From positions 1 through 17,381 of the forward strand of contig CALLZQ010000039.1 in assembly GCA_937858255.1 (NCBI GenBank): 17,381 bases of DNA, in the 5' to 3' direction. This document shows, one piece after another, positions 8,461 through 15,437 of this stretch. The translations under genes and the position numbers were made by a program. The notes beneath the pieces were generated by a model. The model had not been told where the DNA came from. It saw only the letters and a list, made by a program, of their open reading frames with translations, and searched no databases. Each line of letters begins with the position of its first letter. Position 1 is the first letter of the stretch. This DNA is from an uncultured Tabrizicola sp. (GTDB lineage Bacteria > Pseudomonadota > Alphaproteobacteria > Rhodobacterales > Rhodobacteraceae).

Positions 8461-8515
8461 CGACAGAAGATGTCGGGAACAGATCTCATCTGCGGCACTT
8501 ACCCCGACGACGGGG
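8461..8515. other. Three small adjacent dyads in the hydratase-GMC gap
   Basis: The 157-bp gap between the CaiD-like gene and the GMC gene contains CGACA-gaaga-TGTCG (8461-8475), CAGAT-ctc-ATCTG (8480-8492) and CCCCG-acga-CGGGG (8502-8515) in a row. They could form a processing or terminator region for the upstream transcript, or a structured leader for the GMC gene. Stems of five base pairs are short. No other gene is seen in the gap. Confidence 0.3.
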
Positions 8516-8552
8516 CGGCGGACAGGCTTGGCGGGACGGCTGTGGCATCGCC

Positions 8553-9350
8553 CTAACGCCCCTTCCAGACCGGATCGCGCTTTTCGGCGAATGCGCGGGC
8601 GCCCTCTAACTGGTCCTCGCTGGAATAAAGCCGGTCCACCGTCGCGAACTGCCGCTTGGTGATGCGGTTCAGCCCGTCCTGGAACTTCAGCGCCTCGGCC
8701 TCGCGCACCACTTCCTTGATCGCGGCATAGACCAGCGGCGGCCCGCTTTCCAACAGCCGCGCCAGATCCCATGCCTTTGCCAATAGATCTTCGGGTGCGG
8801 TGATCTCTTTCAACAGGCCCCAACGCAGCGCCTCGTCGGCATTGAACCACCGCCCGGTGAGCAAGAGATCCATCGCCACATGATAGGGAATGCGTTTGGG
8901 CAATTTCAGGCTGGCCGCATCGGCCACGGTGCCCGAGCGGATTTCCGGCAGGGCAAAGGTCGCATTCGACGACGCAAGGATCAGGTCGCAAGACAAGGCC
9001 AGTTCCAGCCCGCCGCCGCAGCAGATGCCATTGACCGCGCAGATCACCGGCTTGTTCAGGTTCGGCAACTCCTGCAAGCCGCCAAAGCCGCCCACGCCGT
9101 AATCGCCATCCACCGCATCGCCCGCCGCCGCTGCCTTCAGATCCCAGCCGGGGCAAAAGAATTTGTCCCCTTCGGCCCGCAGGATCGCAACCCGCAGGCT
9201 GTCATCATCGCGGAAATCGCGAAAGGTCAGGCCCATGACGCGGCTGGTGATCAGGTCGATGGCATTGGCCTTGGGCCGGTCCAACGTCACCTCCAGAATG
9301 GCGCCCTCGCGCCGGGTCCTAATGGGCCCCTCGGTTCGCATCTCCATCAT
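8553..9350 (-). CDS. caiD: Enoyl-CoA hydratase family protein, CaiD-like carnitinyl-CoA dehydratase/crotonobetainyl-CoA hydratase
   Basis: 265 residues of crotonase fold. It matches E. coli CaiD in characteristic places: LDRPKANAID (23-32), FRDD, KFF..GWDLKAAA (63-75), GGFGGL and the terminus FAEKRDPVWKGR. Both acid residues used for hydration are kept: Glu116 in GGGLELAL and Glu136 in FALPEI. The expected reaction is reversible hydration of crotonobetainyl-CoA to L-carnitinyl-CoA. The loop after Glu136, which in E. coli CaiD has a PDSGG-like stretch, reads GTVADAAS here. The ATG at 9350 is preceded by GGGAGG seven bases upstream and overlaps the stop of the CoA ligase gene, so the two are coupled. 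Close similarity to CaiD makes the substrate class likely, not proven. Confidence 0.88.
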   Translation of the reverse strand: MMEMRTEGPIRTRREGAILEVTLDRPKANAIDLITSRVMGLTFRDFRDDDSLRVAILRAEGDKFFCPGWDLKAAAAGDAVDGDYGVGGFGGLQELPNLNKPVICAVNGICCGGGLELALSCDLILASSNATFALPEIRSGTVADAASLKLPKRIPYHVAMDLLLTGRWFNADEALRWGLLKEITAPEDLLAKAWDLARLLESGPPLVYAAIKEVVREAEALKFQDGLNRITKRQFATVDRLYSSEDQLEGARAFAEKRDPVWKGR

Positions 9351-11362
9351 TCGCTTGCCTCCCAGATCACCGCATCGGCAGCAACGGCACCAGCCGCCCC
9401 CACCATCAGCGGGTTGATTTCAATCTCTTCCAGTGTGCTGTCTGCTGCCATCATCGCTTGCAGCGACATGACCGCCTGCACCACGGCACCGACATCGGCC
9501 CGTGCCCGGCGCTCGCCCGGGCCCCGGCCCCGATACCCGCCCGGCGCGGCCCAGAGCCGCAACTGCCGCAACCCAGTCGTCACCTCATCCACCGTGACCG
9601 GCAGGCACAGCGTCACAGTATCGGCCAGCAATTCGGCCTCGACCCCGCCAAAGCCAAGAGTCAAGGTCGCGCCATAGACCGGGTCGCGCCGCAGCCCGAC
9701 CAGCAGTTCCGCGATGGCCCCCGTCACCATTTCCTCGGCCAGATAGCCGGTGGCACCCGGCATTTCCGCCTGCCCGTTGAGCGAGGGCAGACCCAGCCGC
9801 ACCGCCCCCATTTCCGACTTATGGGCGAAACCCAAGCCCTTGAGGGCAAGCCGCCCGGTCAGACCTGATGCCATAGGGATCAGCGCCGCCAGCGTCGGCG
9901 CAGAGACCCCACGCGGCACCGCAACGCCCCCCGCCCCCAGCCGCGCCTTTGCCGCCGCCTCATCGAGCATCCGCAAGGGCGGAACAGGCCGCGCTGCCCA
10001 TGGCCGCCAGCCGGCCCGCGCGGCCGGCGTCTGCGCCGCCTTGATCGCAGGAAGCGCCGAGGCCAAGCCCATCAGCGGACAAACCCCGCGCTCAATCATT
10101 GCAATCGCCCGGTCCTCATCGAAATTCTCGGGCAAAGAGCCAACCGGAAAGGCGGGTTTGCCCGTGGCCGCCTGCGCCGCCTCGATGGCATCCAAGGCGG
10201 GCTGGAAACTTGACGGATCGCAACGATCCGGGCGCGGCGGATCGATGATGTAGATGCCCGCATCATAGGCCGAGAGCATCGTGGTAAACACATCCGTGGT
10301 GCGCGGCCCGTCCCCCCAGATGAAGGTGTGATAATCCAGTGGATTGGCGATGGCGACGATGGGGCCAAGGATGTCAGACAAACGCGTCCACGTCGCCTCG
10401 GGCACGGGCGGAAAGCCGATGCCTACAGGCGCAGCCATATCCGCCCCCAACCCCGCCTCGCCCCCCGACCAGGACCGCGAACACAGGTGCGCCCCGGTTT
10501 GCGGCCCATGAACATGGAAAATCTTCAGCGTCTCGATCAGCGCATCCAGCGTCGCCACCTCGGCCACGCCGGCGCTGCGCAGAAAGGCGGAACTCGCAGC
10601 CCCGCCCCCCGCCAATGAGGCGGTATGCGCGGCGGCCGCGACCCGGCTGAGTTCGGTCTTGCCCGATTTGACGCAGACCACCCCCTTGCCCGCAGCCCGG
10701 GCCGCCTCGACCAGGGCAGCAAAGGCGGGGGCGTCATCGATCCCCTCGACATACATGCCGATCGCCGTCACCCGGTCATCTGCCAATAACGCCCCGGCCA
10801 GTTCGGCCAGCCCCACCTGCGCGGCATTGCCGAGACAAGCGACATAGGCCACGGGCAGACCGCGGGCCTGCATGGTCAGGTTGATGACGATGTTCGAAGA
10901 TTGGCTCAAGAGCGCCACCCCCCGCTCAACCCGCCGCCCGCCATGCTGATCAGGCCAGAGCAACGCGCCGTCGAGATAGTTGATCACCCCATAGCAATTC
11001 GGGCCGAGGATCGGCATCTCGCCCGCCGCCGCAACAAGATCCGCCTGAAGCCCGGCCTCTCCCGCCTCTTCCCAGCCGCTGGCAAAACAGATCGCCCCCC
11101 CCGCGCCCATCGCGACCAGTTCGCGCACAACCTCGACCGTCGCAAAGCGGTTTACGCCAATGAAGGTGGCGTCCGGCGCAGCCGGCAGGTCAACCAGGCG
11201 GGGATAGGCCTGCAACCCGGCAATCTCGCCCCGTTTGGGATGAACCGGCCAGATCGGCCCGTCGAACCCCATCTTGCGGCATTGCTCGATCACGTTCTCG
11301 GCCCAGCCCGCCCCCAGAACGGCAATGGATTTCGGTCGCAGCAAACGCTCCAGATCACGCAT
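9347..11362 (-). CDS. NDP-forming acyl-CoA ligase (acetate-CoA ligase family), candidate gamma-butyrobetaine/crotonobetaine/carnitine-CoA ligase
   Basis: 671 residues from the ATG at 11362, where a GGAAGGGGGG site lies just upstream. The layout is that of ADP-forming acyl-CoA synthetases with alpha and beta parts in one chain. There is a CoA-binding Rossmann domain (KSIAVLGAG, 11-19). A succinyl-CoA ligase-like domain follows, with LGPNCYG (119-125) and the phospho-histidine loop AAHTASLAG (His246). A C-terminal ATP-grasp domain (about 465-665) carries ALKGLGFAHKSEMGAVRLG and EIEINPL. These enzymes run reversibly through a phosphohistidine, unlike AMP-forming CaiC. Its place between the Rdx gene (8-base overlap) and caiD (ATGA overlap) points to CoA activation of carnitine-related acids. 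The substrate is inferred from the neighbours. Confidence 0.88.
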   Translation of the reverse strand: MRDLERLLRPKSIAVLGAGWAENVIEQCRKMGFDGPIWPVHPKRGEIAGLQAYPRLVDLPAAPDATFIGVNRFATVEVVRELVAMGAGGAICFASGWEEAGEAGLQADLVAAAGEMPILGPNCYGVINYLDGALLWPDQHGGRRVERGVALLSQSSNIVINLTMQARGLPVAYVACLGNAAQVGLAELAGALLADDRVTAIGMYVEGIDDAPAFAALVEAARAAGKGVVCVKSGKTELSRVAAAAHTASLAGGGAASSAFLRSAGVAEVATLDALIETLKIFHVHGPQTGAHLCSRSWSGGEAGLGADMAAPVGIGFPPVPEATWTRLSDILGPIVAIANPLDYHTFIWGDGPRTTDVFTTMLSAYDAGIYIIDPPRPDRCDPSSFQPALDAIEAAQAATGKPAFPVGSLPENFDEDRAIAMIERGVCPLMGLASALPAIKAAQTPAARAGWRPWAARPVPPLRMLDEAAAKARLGAGGVAVPRGVSAPTLAALIPMASGLTGRLALKGLGFAHKSEMGAVRLGLPSLNGQAEMPGATGYLAEEMVTGAIAELLVGLRRDPVYGATLTLGFGGVEAELLADTVTLCLPVTVDEVTTGLRQLRLWAAPGGYRGRGPGERRARADVGAVVQAVMSLQAMMAADSTLEEIEINPLMVGAAGAVAADAVIWEASE

Positions 11363-11654
11363 CGGCGCCCCCCTTCCGGTCGAGATGCCCAAGGCCACGC
11401 TCGGGCCAGCAATGATCGCGCAACCGCGTTTTCACCTGCCGGGCATCGGGAAAACCACCGTCCGCCCTGCGGTCCCATAGGACATGGCCATCCACCTCGA
11501 TCCGGTAAATGCCCCCAGAGCCGGGAACCAATGTGACCGAAGCCAGGTCTTCGCCAAAGCTCGACAAGAGCTCCTGCGCCATCCAGCCGGCCCGCAAAAG
11601 CCAGTTGCATTGCGTACAAAACGTGATGCTGACAGAGGGTTTCGCAGCGGTCAT
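11355..11654 (-). CDS. SelT/SelW/SelH family (Rdx) thioredoxin-like protein
   Basis: 99 residues. It has the family's CxxC redox motif in FCTQCNWLLRA near the N-terminus, then QELLSSF, the central PGSGGIYRIEVDG, LWDRRADGGFPD and the C-terminal RDHCWPERGLGHLDR. All of these are conserved Rdx landmarks in the expected order, and the length is normal. Bacterial members have Cys where animal proteins have selenocysteine. They are presumed thiol-disulfide or selenoprotein-like redox proteins of unknown substrate. No signal peptide, so cytoplasmic. The gene overlaps the CoA ligase by eight bases and probably shares its mRNA. Start at 11654, with GAGG and AAGG sites just upstream. Why a redox protein sits with acyl-betaine genes is not known. 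Confidence 0.9.
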   Translation of the reverse strand: MTAAKPSVSITFCTQCNWLLRAGWMAQELLSSFGEDLASVTLVPGSGGIYRIEVDGHVLWDRRADGGFPDARQVKTRLRDHCWPERGLGHLDRKGGADA

Positions 11655-11681
11655 GCCTTGCCCCTCGCCGTGCCTCCAGAA

Positions 11682-11756
11682 CAGGGGGCTGTCTGCCCCC
11701 TGCGGGCCTCGCTGCGCGACACCCTTACCCCCGAGGATATTTTCAGACAGAAAATG
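11682..11756 (-). repeat. Dispersed palindromic repeat, copy B
   Basis: The minus strand from 11756 reads CATTTTCTGTCT, GA, AAATATCC, then CTCGGGGGTAAGG. It ends in the hairpin CAGGGGGC-TGTCT-GCCCCCTG (11682-11702), an 8-bp stem with a 5-base loop. The middle dyad of copies A and C is not kept. It lies 28 bp upstream of the Rdx start and is inverted relative to copy C. Confidence 0.82.
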
Positions 11757-11866
11757 AGGGGTGTCACAATACTCATAGCACCCCGCCCCCTACCGAGGAC
11801 GAGGTGCCATTTCCTGTCACGGTCATCGGCGTCCCCGCCTGTACCGTGCCAGCAATTTGCCGCAAC

Positions 11867-11883
11867 AAGGTTGATGAAACCTT
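11867..11883. promoter_or_regulatory. Small inverted repeat between repeat copies B and C
   Basis: AAGGTT-GATGA-AACCTT, a perfect 6-bp dyad with a 5-base centre, followed by another ACCTT. It is the only clear dyad in the unique part of the gap and could be an operator or hairpin upstream of the Rdx-ligase-hydratase genes. No partner regulator is identified. Confidence 0.25.
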
Positions 11884-11919
11884 AAGACCTTGAGTGCGCC
11901 GCCGCGATCTGTCTCTCTT

Positions 11920-11990
11920 CATTTTCTGTCTCTAAATATCCCGGGGGTAAGGCGCTTTGCCTGCAAAGCGACAGGGGGCAGCGCCCCCTC
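11920..11990 (+). repeat. Dispersed palindromic repeat, copy C (doubles as a possible terminator)
   Basis: Plus strand: CATTTTCTGTCT, CT, AAATATCC, CGGGGGTAAGG, then the dyad CGCTTTGC-CT-GCAAAGCG (11953-11970) and AGGGGGC-AGC-GCCCCCT (11973-11989). The last hairpin begins four bases after the acyl-CoA dehydrogenase stop on the minus strand. It could therefore end or stabilise that mRNA, although no T-run follows. Confidence 0.82.
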
Positions 11991-11993
11991 TCT

Positions 11994-13157
11994 TTATCCG
12001 CCGACCGCGCGCAAGAGTTCGCGGCTGATGATGTGGCGCTGGATTTCCGATGTGCCCTCCCAAATCCGCTCGACGCGGGCATCGCGCCAGATCCGTTCCA
12101 GCGGCAGTTCGTCCATCAACCCCATACCGCCGTGGATCTGAATCGCTTCATCCGCGATCATTGCCAATGCCTCGGTCGCCTTCAGCTTGGCCATCGACAT
12201 ATCGGCCTCGGTCACCCTGCCCTGATCGAATTTCCACGCGGCTTCGCGGGTCAGCAGCTCTGCGGCTTTCAACTCCATCGCCATATCGGCCAGCTTGAAA
12301 CTGACGCCCTGAAACTTGCCGATGGTCTGGCCGAACTGGCTACGGTCGGCGGCGTATTGAATGGCATGGGCAAGGGCGCGATCCGCCCGGCCAAGGCAGG
12401 TGCTGGCGACCTGTAGTCGGGTGGCGCCAAGCCAGGTGTTGGCCACGTCAAACCCGTTGTGCACTTCGCCAAGGATATTCTCGGCGGGCACGCGGCAATC
12501 GTCGAATTCGAGAACCGCGTTGGTGTAGCCACGATGGCTGACATTTCGATAGCCGTCGCGGACGGTGAAGCCCTTGGTGCCCTTATCGACGAAAAATGCG
12601 GTGATCTTTTTCTTCACGCCCTTCGGCGTCTGCTCTTCACCTGTCGCCATGAAGGCGATGGTAAACCCGGCCACATCGGCATGGCTGATGAAATGTTTGG
12701 TGCCGTTCAGCACCCAGTCTGCGCCCTCTTGCCGGGCGCTCGCCTTCATCCCGCGCAGGTCTGACCCGGCGCCGGGTTCGGTCATGGCGAGGCAATCCCA
12801 TGTCTCGCCCCGGATACAGGGCATCAGATAGCGTTCGCGCTGTTCAGGCGTGCCGGCCAAGAGGATGTTCGAGGGGCGCGCCACACAGGTCCAGTGCAGC
12901 GCATAATTGGCCCGGCCCAGTTCCTTTTCATATAGCAACCAAGACAGGGTATCGAGGCCCGCGCCCCCCACTTCGGCCGGCATATTGGCCGCATAGAGGC
13001 CTGCCGCCATGGCCTTTTTCTGGATCTCGCGGATCAGTTCGATCGGCAGATGGCCGGTACGTTCGACCATCGCCTCATGCGGGTAAAGTTCGGTCTCGAC
13101 AAAGGCGCGGGTCGTCTCGACGATCATCGCCTGTTCTTCGCTCAGTCCGAAATCCAT
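11994..13157 (-). CDS. Acyl-CoA dehydrogenase, candidate gamma-butyrobetainyl-CoA dehydrogenase
   Basis: 387 residues, normal for the family. The N-terminal helical domain starts MDFGLSEEQ. The family signature AMTEPGAGSD (124-133), the FAD-binding HFISHAD segment, RSQFG and QIHGGMG are all in place. The catalytic base fits Glu367 in WEGTSEIQ, as in medium-chain dehydrogenases. The reaction is FAD-dependent alpha,beta-desaturation of an acyl-CoA with electrons passed to ETF. Beside a CaiD-like hydratase and a CoA ligase, the likely substrate is gamma-butyrobetainyl-CoA, giving crotonobetainyl-CoA. It resembles ordinary oxidative acyl-CoA dehydrogenases more than the E. coli crotonobetainyl-CoA reductase CaiA as I recall it. 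The ATG is seven bases from the SDR stop, with TGAGG overlapping that stop as the ribosome site. The substrate is inferred. Confidence 0.9.
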   Translation of the reverse strand: MDFGLSEEQAMIVETTRAFVETELYPHEAMVERTGHLPIELIREIQKKAMAAGLYAANMPAEVGGAGLDTLSWLLYEKELGRANYALHWTCVARPSNILLAGTPEQRERYLMPCIRGETWDCLAMTEPGAGSDLRGMKASARQEGADWVLNGTKHFISHADVAGFTIAFMATGEEQTPKGVKKKITAFFVDKGTKGFTVRDGYRNVSHRGYTNAVLEFDDCRVPAENILGEVHNGFDVANTWLGATRLQVASTCLGRADRALAHAIQYAADRSQFGQTIGKFQGVSFKLADMAMELKAAELLTREAAWKFDQGRVTEADMSMAKLKATEALAMIADEAIQIHGGMGLMDELPLERIWRDARVERIWEGTSEIQRHIISRELLRAVGG

Positions 13158-13164
13158 CTTTGCC

Positions 13165-13920
13165 TCAGGGATCGACGTTATAGGTCATGCCATCCACCGC
13201 CAGCGCCTGACCCGAGATCATGCGCGCCGCGTCAGAGGCGAGGAAAAGGGCCATATCCGCCACGTCTTCGGGGTCGGACAGGCGTTTCAGGGCGGTGCCG
13301 CTGGCATAACCCTGACGCACGGCCTCTTCGGTCATGCCCTTGGCGGCGGCCTCGGCAGCGATCACCCGGTCGATCCGGGGGCCATTGACTGATCCGGGAC
13401 AGATCGCATTGGCGCGGATGCCATGGGGGCCAAGCTCCATCGCCACGGTCTTCATCAGCCCGATCACGCCCCATTTGGCCGCGACATAGGGGGCACGGAA
13501 CGGGGTGCCGTAAAGGCCCGAGGTCGAAGAAGTGAAGATCATCACGCCCCGGCCCGCCGGCTTCATCAGCCTTGCCCCGAACTTGGCCGCGATCATGGCG
13601 CCATCCAGATTGACGCCAAGGCATTGGTGCCAATCCTCCAGCGGCATATCCTCGATCGCAGCCGTCGGTCCCTTGATCCCGGCATTGGCGCAAAGCACAT
13701 CCAGCCCGCCCCAATCTCGCGCGATTTCCGCAAAAAGTGCCTCCATCGCCGCCTCATCCGAAGCATCGCAGACCGTTCCGCGCAGACCCGGTGGCAGCGC
13801 CGCGATTTGCGCGGCATCGACATCCGTCACCCAGACCTGATCGCCAGCGGCGGCGAAGGCGCGGGCCATGACCAGCCCGATGCCATTCGCCCCCGCCGTA
13901 ATCAGAACGCGGCGGCTCAT
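13165..13920 (-). CDS. Short-chain dehydrogenase/reductase (SDR), NAD-type
   Basis: 251 residues of classical SDR. The cofactor motif is TAGANGIG (8-15), and Asp33 at the end of the second strand favours NAD over NADP. NAG lies at 79-81, the catalytic Ser at 131-132 (TSSTSG) and Tyr145-x3-Lys149 in YVAAK. It ends with the usual SGQALAVDGMTYN. The gene overlaps the L-carnitine dehydrogenase gene by ATGA and is followed after seven bases by the acyl-CoA dehydrogenase. Likely substrates from context are D-carnitine (oxidised to the same 3-dehydrocarnitine) or a 3-hydroxyacyl-CoA such as carnitinyl-CoA. The sequence alone does not choose between them. Confidence 0.9.
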   Translation of the reverse strand: MSRRVLITAGANGIGLVMARAFAAAGDQVWVTDVDAAQIAALPPGLRGTVCDASDEAAMEALFAEIARDWGGLDVLCANAGIKGPTAAIEDMPLEDWHQCLGVNLDGAMIAAKFGARLMKPAGRGVMIFTSSTSGLYGTPFRAPYVAAKWGVIGLMKTVAMELGPHGIRANAICPGSVNGPRIDRVIAAEAAAKGMTEEAVRQGYASGTALKRLSDPEDVADMALFLASDAARMISGQALAVDGMTYNVDP

Positions 13921-15377
13921 TTCCGCTGCCCGACATGGCGGCCCGCAGCCTCGGGGCGCGGCAGGGCGGCATGGGCGCGGGCAATCGGCATCAGCCGATC
14001 CTGAATGGCCGCCGGTGCGGCGCAGGCGCGGCCCGCTTTCATATCCACATGCAAGAGCATCTGTTCCAGCGTTGCCACCGCCACACCGCCTTTCTGGATG
14101 CGGATAAAGATATGCAGCCGCTTTTCATCCGCATGCAGCACCTGCACCGTGCCGGTCAGCGCCTCGCCCAGCTTGGCCTCGCCCAGATGCATGATATGCG
14201 TCTCGGCGGTGTAATAGCTGAAGCCGGTGCCGACATAGGCGATATCGGCGCCGATATGGCGCAGGAAAGCATCCGAGGTTTCAGAGGCGGCAAAGAGATA
14301 GCGGCTTTCGGTCATGTGGCCGTTGTAGTCGATCCAGCCCGGCAGCACCGTCATCCGCGCCATTTCCATGGGTGCGGCCATGTCCGGCGTCGGGTCCGCC
14401 ATCGCTGCACGACGGCGCGCGTCATGGTCCAACAGTACCTTGCCTGCGCCCCAGTTGCGCTCTTTCAGCACCCGCAGGAACCCAATCAGGTTGCGGTCGC
14501 GAATCCGCTCCAACTCGCGGATCGTGTAATGGCCCGATTGCGCGTCGGACTGGCCGGCGATCAGGTCCACCAACTCATCGGTGAATTCCGGCACATCGGT
14601 CAGCTTGGTCCAAGGCCATTGCAGGCAGGGCCCGAACTGGGCCATGAAATGCTTCATCCCCGCCTCGCCGCCCGCGACGCGGTAGGTCTCAAACAGGCCC
14701 ATCTGGCCCCAGCGCAGGCCAAAGCCCATGCGGATCGCCTCGTCGATTTCCTCGGTGGTGGCGATGCCGTCCTTGACCAGCCACAGCGCCTCGCGCCAGA
14801 CGGCCTCAAGGAAGCGGTCGGCGATATGGGCGTCGATTTCCTTGCGGACATGCAGCGGGAACATGCCAATTTCGCGCAGGATCTCTTTCGCCGCTTCGAT
14901 CACCGCCATGTCCGAGCGGGCCGAGGGCACGACCTCGGCCAGCGGCAGCAAATAGACCGGGTTGAACGGATGGGCGACAAAGATCACCCCGGGGTTCGCC
15001 GCGCCCTGTTGCAATTCGCTGGGCTTGAAGCCCGAAGTAGACGACCCGACCGGCGTGCCGAGGGGGGCCGCCTGCTGGATCTGCGCCATGACGCGGTGTT
15101 TCAGATCCAGCCGCTCCCCCACAGATTCCTGAATGTAATGCGCGCCCTCAACCGCCTCGCTGACCGAGGCGGCAAAGCTCAGGCGCCCCTCGGGCGGCAT
15201 GGGTCCATCCGACAGCGCCGGCAGGCTGGCGCGGGCATTGGCCAGCACCTCACCCACCTTGCGCGGGGCCTCGGGGTCGGGGTCATAGACCGCCACATCC
15301 CAGCCGCTGAGCAGGAACCGCGCGGCCCAGCCGCCACCGATCACCCCGCCACCGATAATCCCCGCCTTGCGTGCCAT
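13917..15377 (-). CDS. lcdH: L-carnitine dehydrogenase / betainyl-CoA thioesterase fusion
   Basis: 486 residues from the ATG at 15377, which has AGGAAAGGGG six bases upstream; two earlier in-frame ATGs lack this. The N-terminal 3-hydroxyacyl-CoA dehydrogenase-like part (1-320) has the NAD loop GGGVIGGGW (9-17), QESVGER, SSTSG and HPFNP with His136. It oxidises L-carnitine to 3-dehydrocarnitine. The C-terminal hotdog domain (about 338-465) has the 4HBT-type motif WIDYNGHM with Asp350 and should hydrolyse betainyl-CoA to glycine betaine. In Pseudomonas the two activities are separate CdhA and CdhB proteins; the fused form is known from other bacteria. It is followed by the SDR (ATGA overlap) and lies 60 bp after the lipoprotein gene. 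Cytoplasmic. Confidence 0.93.
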   Translation of the reverse strand: MARKAGIIGGGVIGGGWAARFLLSGWDVAVYDPDPEAPRKVGEVLANARASLPALSDGPMPPEGRLSFAASVSEAVEGAHYIQESVGERLDLKHRVMAQIQQAAPLGTPVGSSTSGFKPSELQQGAANPGVIFVAHPFNPVYLLPLAEVVPSARSDMAVIEAAKEILREIGMFPLHVRKEIDAHIADRFLEAVWREALWLVKDGIATTEEIDEAIRMGFGLRWGQMGLFETYRVAGGEAGMKHFMAQFGPCLQWPWTKLTDVPEFTDELVDLIAGQSDAQSGHYTIRELERIRDRNLIGFLRVLKERNWGAGKVLLDHDARRRAAMADPTPDMAAPMEMARMTVLPGWIDYNGHMTESRYLFAASETSDAFLRHIGADIAYVGTGFSYYTAETHIMHLGEAKLGEALTGTVQVLHADEKRLHIFIRIQKGGVAVATLEQMLLHVDMKAGRACAAPAAIQDRLMPIARAHAALPRPEAAGRHVGQRK

Positions 15378-15437
15378 TCCCGGCCCCTTTCCTGTCATTT
15401 CCCCGCGCCGGTTTTCCACCGCCGCTGGCTACATCCG

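Larger units (their letters stand above)
11655..11993. other. 339-bp intergenic region with two repeat copies in inverted orientation
   Basis: The gap separates the acyl-CoA dehydrogenase gene from the Rdx-ligase-hydratase genes, all on the minus strand. It holds repeat copy C next to the dehydrogenase stop and copy B next to the Rdx start. Between them is about 160 bp with the dyad AAGGTT-GATGA-AACCTT (11867-11883) and a GGGTGTC/GACACCC pair (11759-11765 with 11718-11724). A new promoter for the downstream genes may lie here, but I recognise no clear -35/-10. A 41-codon open frame (11651-11776, minus) crosses copy B; see findings. Confidence 0.6.

Noticed and set aside
9458..9868. Plus-strand open frames opposite the CoA ligase gene
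   Set aside because: Shadows of the ATP-grasp coding region with no ribosome site or family match.
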